DNA of 64,000 nt, taken from Bolinopsis microptera (Eukaryota; Ctenophora; Tentaculata; Lobata; Bolinopsidae). A model generated the notes under the pieces. That model saw nothing but the letters and a program-made list of their open reading frames with translations. It was not told where the DNA came from and did no database searches. A program made the position numbers and the translations under genes. Positions 58,051 to 64,000 of this stretch are shown here, piece after piece; position 1 is the first letter of the stretch; the number at the start of each line of letters is the position of its first letter. The stretch covers positions 3,249,902 to 3,313,901 of the forward strand of contig NC_087076.1 in the NCBI RefSeq assembly GCF_026151205.1, read 5' to 3'.

Positions 58051-60001
58051 AAATTTTTTTTATAGGAAAGAAAATTTACCACAAAACAATCAATACATAA
58101 TGTTATATTCATAAATAAATTCAAATTTTAATTTCAAACACATATACAGTACGCCGCGCACACAGCCACAATTTTCAATTGTTCAGAAATTCGTAGGTCA
58201 GCTGTAGGCGCCGCGCACAGGATCTATTTGATTGTTATCTTACAATTACATGTCGCATTTCTTAATTACTAGAGCCAAAATTTCAGAAGCAAAATAATTT
58301 AAAACATATTTCTGTCGTTCCCGCAGTACAGGCCGTGAGCACTGCGATATAATTAATAGATCGAAAAATATTAATGGAGAAATTCCAAAAACCGCGCGCT
58401 CGTTATTTGTGATTAAATTGAGTGCTATTATATGCGCGCCTCTGTGAACAGCAGTACCGCTCAAGCATGAAGTACTAAGCGGTACGCAGTTGCTCTATCC
58501 AGAGCTCTTGCGCTTGCAGTAGCGCGCGCCCGCCTTGTGAAACAAGCGCGCCCGCAGTGGCGCGAAAGCACATGGTTAGGTGAAGGTACGCAGTTCTGCG
58601 TGAGGCGTAGACATTTGTAGCACACGTTTCATTCAACTAATCAATTATGTGACATGTAATTATATTAAAGCAAAAAGAATATTAATTTTAGTAATAATTG
58701 ACGTAAACATATGTGTTTAAATAACATTTATAATCTAGCGAGTTACCAATAATATAATACTATTTGTTTGTATTATTGATTATATATGTTTACACTAGCC
58801 TATATTATGATGGAGATATACATTATATAATTGCTCCAATATTCAACACTGCTAAACAACAAATACCTACTCGCCCATCGATGAAGCAGTCGCCAAAACA
58901 AAGCTCAAAGTTAATATACCTTCGTACTTCGTTTTGGAAACTGTAGAATGCCAGTAAATAATTAGTGTTTCAATCGTGTATTCGATGGGCAAGCACTCGC
59001 CACTCGAGGCCGAGACAAACGGCACCGGCTCCGCCCTGCAACCATGAAGTAATGTAAGCAGTAAGGCGGGGCGGTGGTGTGCGCCGTTTATACGGCCCAC
59101 AGCACGAGACATTTTGAGCTCCAAGACTTAAGACTATAAAAGTCCCGAGTTAAACGTAGCGACTTACCATCGTCAGCCGTCAAAAATTTAGAATTTGTAT
59201 GTTATAAACTCTACATCTGATATCAGTATAACATGTAATTTAGTTTGTTATTGGCTAAATTTTTAACTCGATTAAGCGATGCAGACGGATGAACTAGGCT
59301 CCTCCTCCGTCAAAAACACAATGAGAGGGGATTGTGGAAGGACACGAACACTATTCGTTAACTCGTACCCCGGGTACCCCCTAGAACTATATGTCCCATC
59401 AGAGAGAGCCCATCACCCGTCAGATCGAAAACAGTGTTTTAATTTTGATATATGCTGTACCAATTACAATAAATGGTAAGTCAAGGCTGACGTTGGTAGC
59501 AAATAATAAAGTGACACGTTACAACAAAATAACCACTACACACTACACACTATACGCTATAACTATTGTACACAGTACACAGTATAACTAAAATATAAAA
59601 TATAAACAAGTTACAAGAGACAAAAGAGTTTACAGAAGAGTTTTACATCGGCTCAGCACCGCCAGGACATTGGCTATACACGTGGGTCAATTAGTTTGAT
59701 TTGGTATGGTTCGACCGGGAAAGTGGTCGAAATTAGTGCTCTTAATGAGTCATCACTGTCGTCTGAATATTAGAGCGGGAACTTCCCAAGTTTCGGCCGA
59801 CAACGCACGCGCACAGCATCGGCGCGCAATGCTATGTGCGCGCGTTTCCATATTGCTGAGTCATTCGGCGGTTGCGCTCAGCGTAACTTGGAAATGAGTT
59901 GTATGTTGTTTACCTAAATTCAAGCATGGTAATCATAGATAAGCTTGTCAGTCAGTAAGTGCTTTAGTGGGAATAACAGGCAAATAAATATCACTTCTTA
60001 A
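58051..60001. other. No gene recognised
   Basis: AT-rich sequence alternating with GC-rich islands near 58.5 kb (GCGCGCCCGC twice) and 59.8 kb. Short ORFs only. This is part of the block inserted into repeat copy B. Confidence 0.5.
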
Positions 60002-60286
60002 TCAGAATTCAGTGAAATTTTTGTCACACCACTCAGTTCCATACCGGTTTTGAGCTCTTAGAAGTGACTGTTTAAGTAAATTCTTGATAGATCTGCATGT
60101 GGAGGTGAAATTTAACGGGCCAACTTTACGGAATTCATTCCACAGCCATGCAGATTTATAAACAAATTGATTAGTTGGAGAGGGCGTAATGAACAGATTA
60201 TCTTTCCTAGCTCTCTTATCAGCAGTTTTGTGTGCGCGTTGAATTATCTCTCTGGCTTTGTAGATTTGTATACATTGTTTGTACAT
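60002..60286 (-). pseudogene. C-terminal end of a LINE ORF2, separated by a nested insertion
   Basis: About 94 residues with TPSPTNQFVYKSAWLWNEFR and STCRSIKNLLKQSLLRAQ, the typical extreme C-terminus of L2/Rex-like reverse transcriptase proteins (N.F.Y....LWN). It is probably the continuation of the RT fragment at 61513-61872, split by the plus-strand block around 60279-61260. Confidence 0.6.
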
Positions 60287-61256
60287 TTTCTGTACAACGT
60301 GTACGATGCCTTTGCCGCTACAGAATGAACACTTGGATATGCTAGATGATGCTATGGTTATGAATGGCCAGTTCCTTACGGAGTATGTGAATCAGATACA
60401 CATGGCAACTAACAGTATTTTCAAGGAGATTAGAAGTAAAATCGGTGCCGAACACAACGATGATGTGCAATTTGACAAACTGAACCAGAGAAGTGTGCCT
60501 AGAGAGAGGTTATCAGAATGGCTAGAGACAGTGTGCTGTTTGCTGAACGATTATTGTGGTCCATTGTTACAATCTGCCACAGAAACAGCTATCGACAACA
60601 GGGTGTTCAGGAAAGAAAAAATAGAAGATGCGAATAAGATCATAGAACTGCAAGAGAAGTTACTCTCTAAACAAGAAGAAGATATGACAAAAATCAGTGA
60701 TCTGCAGGAGAAGTTAGCTTTGAAGAAGGATGACGAGATTGGAACTGTGAAAAGTGCAGCTCAGAAAGAGATTAAGACCTTTTCGTCTCTGTTGAAAAAC
60801 ACGTGCAAAAACGCCTTTGCACCGAAGAAAATCCAAGCTGCAGTGAAAAGGGTTGCCCTAGAAGAAGATCGAAGTAAAAGTCTGATTATCTTTGGGATTC
60901 CAGAGACTGAGGAGAACCTGGATGCTAAGGTATCTGGTATTTTGTTGGACCATCTCAACGAAAAACCAAAAATTTTGAGATGTAATAGAGTTGGAAAGGA
61001 CACAAGTGAACGAGTCAGACCAGTTAAATTCACTTTGTCAAGCTCAGATCAAGCTCGTACCATCTTGAGCAAGACTAAGTTATTAAGACATGTAGACGGG
61101 TTTACTTCTGTTTACATAACTCCTGATAGATCAGCTGCAGACAGAATAGCCTACAAGAAAGTTGTCGTCCAGCTACTCAATAAAAGGACAGCAGAGCCGG
61201 ACAAAGTTCACGTAATCAGGAACTTTAGAGTCATTAGCTCGGAGAAGGAGCCTTGA
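60279..61256 (+). CDS. LINE ORF1-like protein (coiled coil plus RRM-like domain), plus strand
   Basis: 325 residues, open from Met to stop. Charged heptads in the middle (IELQEKLLSKQEEDMTKISD), then ALEEDRSKSLIIFGIPETEE, RVRPVKFTLSSSDQARTILS and SVYITPDRSAADRIAYKKVV. It has the same layout as the ORF at 39017-39961 but is clearly diverged, so it is a different LINE family. The first Met may be too far upstream; MPLPLQNEHL at about 60306 is an alternative start. It lies in opposite orientation inside another LINE. Confidence 0.75.
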   Translation: MYIFCTTCTMPLPLQNEHLDMLDDAMVMNGQFLTEYVNQIHMATNSIFKEIRSKIGAEHNDDVQFDKLNQRSVPRERLSEWLETVCCLLNDYCGPLLQSATETAIDNRVFRKEKIEDANKIIELQEKLLSKQEEDMTKISDLQEKLALKKDDEIGTVKSAAQKEIKTFSSLLKNTCKNAFAPKKIQAAVKRVALEEDRSKSLIIFGIPETEENLDAKVSGILLDHLNEKPKILRCNRVGKDTSERVRPVKFTLSSSDQARTILSKTKLLRHVDGFTSVYITPDRSAADRIAYKKVVVQLLNKRTAEPDKVHVIRNFRVISSEKEP

Positions 61257-61512
61257 GAGTTTTATATTTTCTATAAGTACAATATTATATGTTTTGATTC
61301 ATTGATTAATTAATTGTTGCTAGGGCCCAATGTTATTGCGGGTGTGGTATTCACTGCACACTACCGTGTTTTGGTTACCCCTCTCTCAATACATAATTTG
61401 GGTTTCGATATTCTGGGATAGTGAAAATTAGGGCTATATCGGTTTTTTCCTTTTATAACTGGGTTTATTTAGAAGCATTCAATTCTGTATAATTATGTAT
61501 TGTTTGAAAAGT

Positions 61513-61872
61513 TTAAGATACATTTGATATGTTGAATAAATAGTATAACGAAATTAGTACTCTTGACTTAATGATCTTAAAAAGTTCCATTAAACAACGG
61601 TATCTGTACAGGTTCTCTGTAACAAGTAATTCATGTTTTGTGAATAGAGGCTTAGTGGACTCTTTAACATAGAATTCAGATCCTAGACGTTGAGAATTAA
61701 TTGGTCTTACTCTAGCACATGTCTTGAACTTGTCTACATAAGCTTCATAGTCTCCAAATAGAATCCTGATACACTTCTTTTGAGTAATAAATAGCGGTTT
61801 TAACTGATTATTGGGAATACCTCCCCAGACAGAAATAGCATAACCTAAAGTATTTATTGAACTCATTTGCAA
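61513..61872 (-). pseudogene. 3' half of a LINE reverse transcriptase (thumb/C-terminal part)
   Basis: Starts at an internal-deletion junction and reads LGYAISVWGGIPNNQLKPLF, ITQKKCIRILFG and ELLVTENLYRYRCLMELFKI. This corresponds to the region after the palm in L2/Rex-like ORF2 proteins. It overlaps the end of the endonuclease ORF in a different frame (61808-61872), showing that the deletion is out of frame. Confidence 0.7.
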
Positions 61873-63307
61873 TTACACGACGATTAATCACACGCTCATT
61901 ATTTATCACAAAGTTAGGTTTAATCTCACGTCTTTTCTTACCACGTAGTTCATTAATTATCTGCCAAGTTTTCTTACTATCTCCAGCGCATTCTGTAATC
62001 TTAACACCATGATACTTACATTTTGCAGAATTAATAAGGTGGTTTAATAACTTCCGGTGTGCCTTAAATTCTTCATGACGTGCTACTTTATTTGTACAAT
62101 TAAAACAAAGGGTAAGACAGTCTGCATGGTTGGTTGAATAGGCGTTGAGGCATTTCTTCTTAACTGCCTTTTTCCACAGGTCATAAAGCTCATGTTTTCT
62201 ATTTATAGAGGCAATCAGGCCTGATGTAATCCATGGATTATTCTTAGCAGTACGTTTAGAACACTTAGGCTGGTTTAGTTTACATGCACTGTCTAGTTGA
62301 TGATTAAATACAGTGAAAAAATTACTGAAGTCTTCTGGTGGATCACTAGTTAATTCATTGTTTAGTACTTCCACAAATTTGTCCACATTTTTTGCACAGT
62401 AGTCATAGTACTGGAAATAGTTTTGTTCATGAACCTCAGTACTGACTAGGGGTGAGTTGAATATGTTAAATACAGCATGGTGGTGACTGATGCAGGTACT
62501 AATTGTTCCAGAGCAGATAGAGTTCTCTATGTTGTTGGTGAGTATGTTGTCAATGCATGATTCGTTACATCCTGGTTTATGATGCGTGGAAGTAGAAATA
62601 AGTGGTGATAAACCTAGACCTAGAATAAGGTTTTCAAAGTCTTGAACAAGTTTACTGTTTTCATCATGGAGATTAATGTTAAAGTCACCTAGTATGTAAA
62701 CATTCTTTTTTGGGCATGATTCAATAATTTTTCTAAGTTCATTTAGTGCCTCTGAGGAGTCCCCACTAGGAGGACGGTACAGTACTCCTACATGTACAGG
62801 TTCATCATGTTGAATAGTAATAAATAGGGTTTCAAGATTTTTGGTTACCCATGATAATTCTTCGTTTACAACTCCGTTAAATTCGTCCTTTAAGTACAAT
62901 GCTACTCCACTTCCCTTTGCTTTATTGATATGTTTGTCCTGATAGAAACAATTGTACCCCTCTAGATGGTAAACAGTGCTTTCCTCTATTCCAATATTGG
63001 TTTCAGCAAGTCCAATAATTTTAAATTTTTCGGCTAATCGGTTTAGTTCCATGCTAAAGGCATCAAAATTTGTTTTATTACCATCTATGTTCTGGAAAAT
63101 CGTGGAGCAGTTGCTTGCAAAACACGGTTTGATATGTGTGTTAAAGTCCTTAATTGTATAGGATCTACAGTTTTCCAAAGCATCGGACATCTTTTGGATA
63201 CATGGGTTAAACTTGTAGCGCAATGCACAACTGGGTTGCGCCGCGCAGCAAATAATTATAAACGCAACTATTTTTAGATCGAAAACGTGTCTCTTAGTAT
63301 CATCCAT
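61808..63307 (-). pseudogene. LINE ORF2 N-terminal endonuclease with the RT palm deleted
   Basis: 499 residues. The endonuclease shows GLAETNI, GSGVALYLKDEF, LYRPPSGDSSEALNEL, ILGDFNINL, CIDNILTNN and SHHHAVF. A linker with zinc-like cysteines follows, and the frame reaches NEFNKYF, normally the start of the RT fingers. There it jumps straight into sequence that normally follows the palm (see 61513-61872). All catalytic RT motifs, including the aspartates, are missing. The first 20-30 codons (MDDTKRHVF to QPSCALRYKF) come from the surrounding repeat copy B, not from the LINE, so the real element begins near 63200. Confidence 0.8.
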
Positions 63308-64000
63308 GAATATTGACCATTGTTAATTGTTAATGATTTGGCCCTGCGCGCGCTACTTCGTAGCACATGCCATTTCGAGAAGAAAGCGGCGTGCGCTACT
63401 TCAAAGAAATTTAAACGAGTAACATCCGTCAACCATGAATGTCAATGAAAATGAAATATTTTTGATTTATAATTAATATTAAACAGAATCGTACCAACAA
63501 AATTGTAAGTTTAAAACCTAAAAAACGCGCGCCGAGTTGAATTCGTCGACGGTCATATAAATATTTTAGTAAAACAAAATTGTTTCAACATTTAAATTGC
63601 AAGCTGCCATATATTTCAGTTCATTATTAAAGTTATTGATAAACATATTTCTTGCAACTAAATCATTTCTTAAAATAGAAAAAAATTTCATTCTCGGTCT
63701 TGCTAATCTATCAACAAACAGATTGTCAGATTCAATAGCGAGTGATAATGCCACTTGAGCTGGAAGTGTTCCCTGGCTCCTTAGGGCTGAGTATATGACC
63801 AAACATCTTCCAACGCTGATATTCAATACGCTTAGACAGCATTCCGACATAACATCTTTTGTATAGTGTTTTACTACTGAATTATGAGTGCGGCGAGCAT
63901 GAACATCGCTCTCGGGGTATATCGAGAGATAATCTGAGAAACCAAATGCTCTGGAGGGAATTTTCAAGAGTTAGTAAACCTGGTTGCCAAATTCGACAGT
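63195..64000 (-). repeat. Composite repeat copy B, right segment, runs off the window
   Basis: Matches 38580-38655 and 40075-41060 of copy A. It includes an additional block of about 130 bases (63310-63440) flanked by CCATGAAT on both sides. The similarity continues to the window edge. Confidence 0.9.
63566..63967 (-). CDS. Unidentified mobile-element protein fragment (copy B)
   Basis: 133 residues open from the first Met, with SDYLSIYPESDVHARRTHNS, VGRCLVIYSALRSQGTLPAQ, LFVDRLARPRMKFFSILRND and LKYMAACNLNVETIL. It is the longer version of the frame at 40631-40900. The frame upstream could extend past the window edge. No family recognised; both copies sit in the same place in the composite repeat, so it belongs to that element. 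Confidence 0.5.
   Translation of the reverse strand: MKIPSRAFGFSDYLSIYPESDVHARRTHNSVVKHYTKDVMSECCLSVLNISVGRCLVIYSALRSQGTLPAQVALSLAIESDNLFVDRLARPRMKFFSILRNDLVARNMFINNFNNELKYMAACNLNVETILFY

Overview
The window looks like AT-rich nuclear DNA of an animal. It holds multi-exon genes with GT-AG introns of a few hundred to a few thousand bases, animal-specific gene families, many non-LTR retrotransposon pieces and several terminal-inverted-repeat (TIR) elements. I cannot name the species. The compact exons, AT richness and LINE types suggest a marine invertebrate, perhaps a non-bilaterian animal; that is inference.

Region 1 (about 0.16-28.7 kb, minus strand) is one large plexin receptor gene. I could splice about 30 exons by reading-frame phase: signal peptide and Sema domain, three PSI domains, several IPT/TIG domains, a basic RRRR processing-like site, a transmembrane helix, and the full cytoplasmic RasGAP-like region split by its Rho-binding domain, ending in a stop codon at 163-165. 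One or two IPT exons between 9.86 and 15.59 kb are not resolved. Its introns carry mobile DNA: two TTAA-flanked poly-G elements, a TIR element beside a small exon, and a TIR-flanked unit encoding a zinc-knuckle plus restriction-like endonuclease of the R2/NeSL retrotransposon type without reverse transcriptase.

Region 2 (about 29-41.1 kb) is nested repeats: an old composite repeat, copy A, split by a 1.2-kb TIR element, a nearly complete PHD-finger LINE (ORF1 and endonuclease/reverse transcriptase on the minus strand) and a second LINE ORF1. Region 3 (41.5-44.2 kb, plus strand) is a decayed hAT-like transposase gene with a small TIR element carrying a 10-bp minisatellite.

Region 4 (44.6-48.4 kb, plus strand) is a ZFR-type gene (zinc-finger RNA-binding protein) with two matrin/JAZ-type zinc fingers, a charged coiled coil and only the beginning of a DZF domain. 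Region 5 (48.4-56.3 kb) has no gene I can name, only exon-like and degenerate coding-like stretches. Region 6 (56.4-64 kb) is copy B of the composite repeat, with a different set of nested LINE pieces. Comparing copies A and B gives empty sites for several insertions.

The two host genes do unrelated jobs: plexin is a semaphorin receptor acting on Rap/Rho GTPases at the cell surface, and ZFR is a nuclear/cytoplasmic RNA-binding protein. No rRNA, tRNA or CRISPR feature was recognised.
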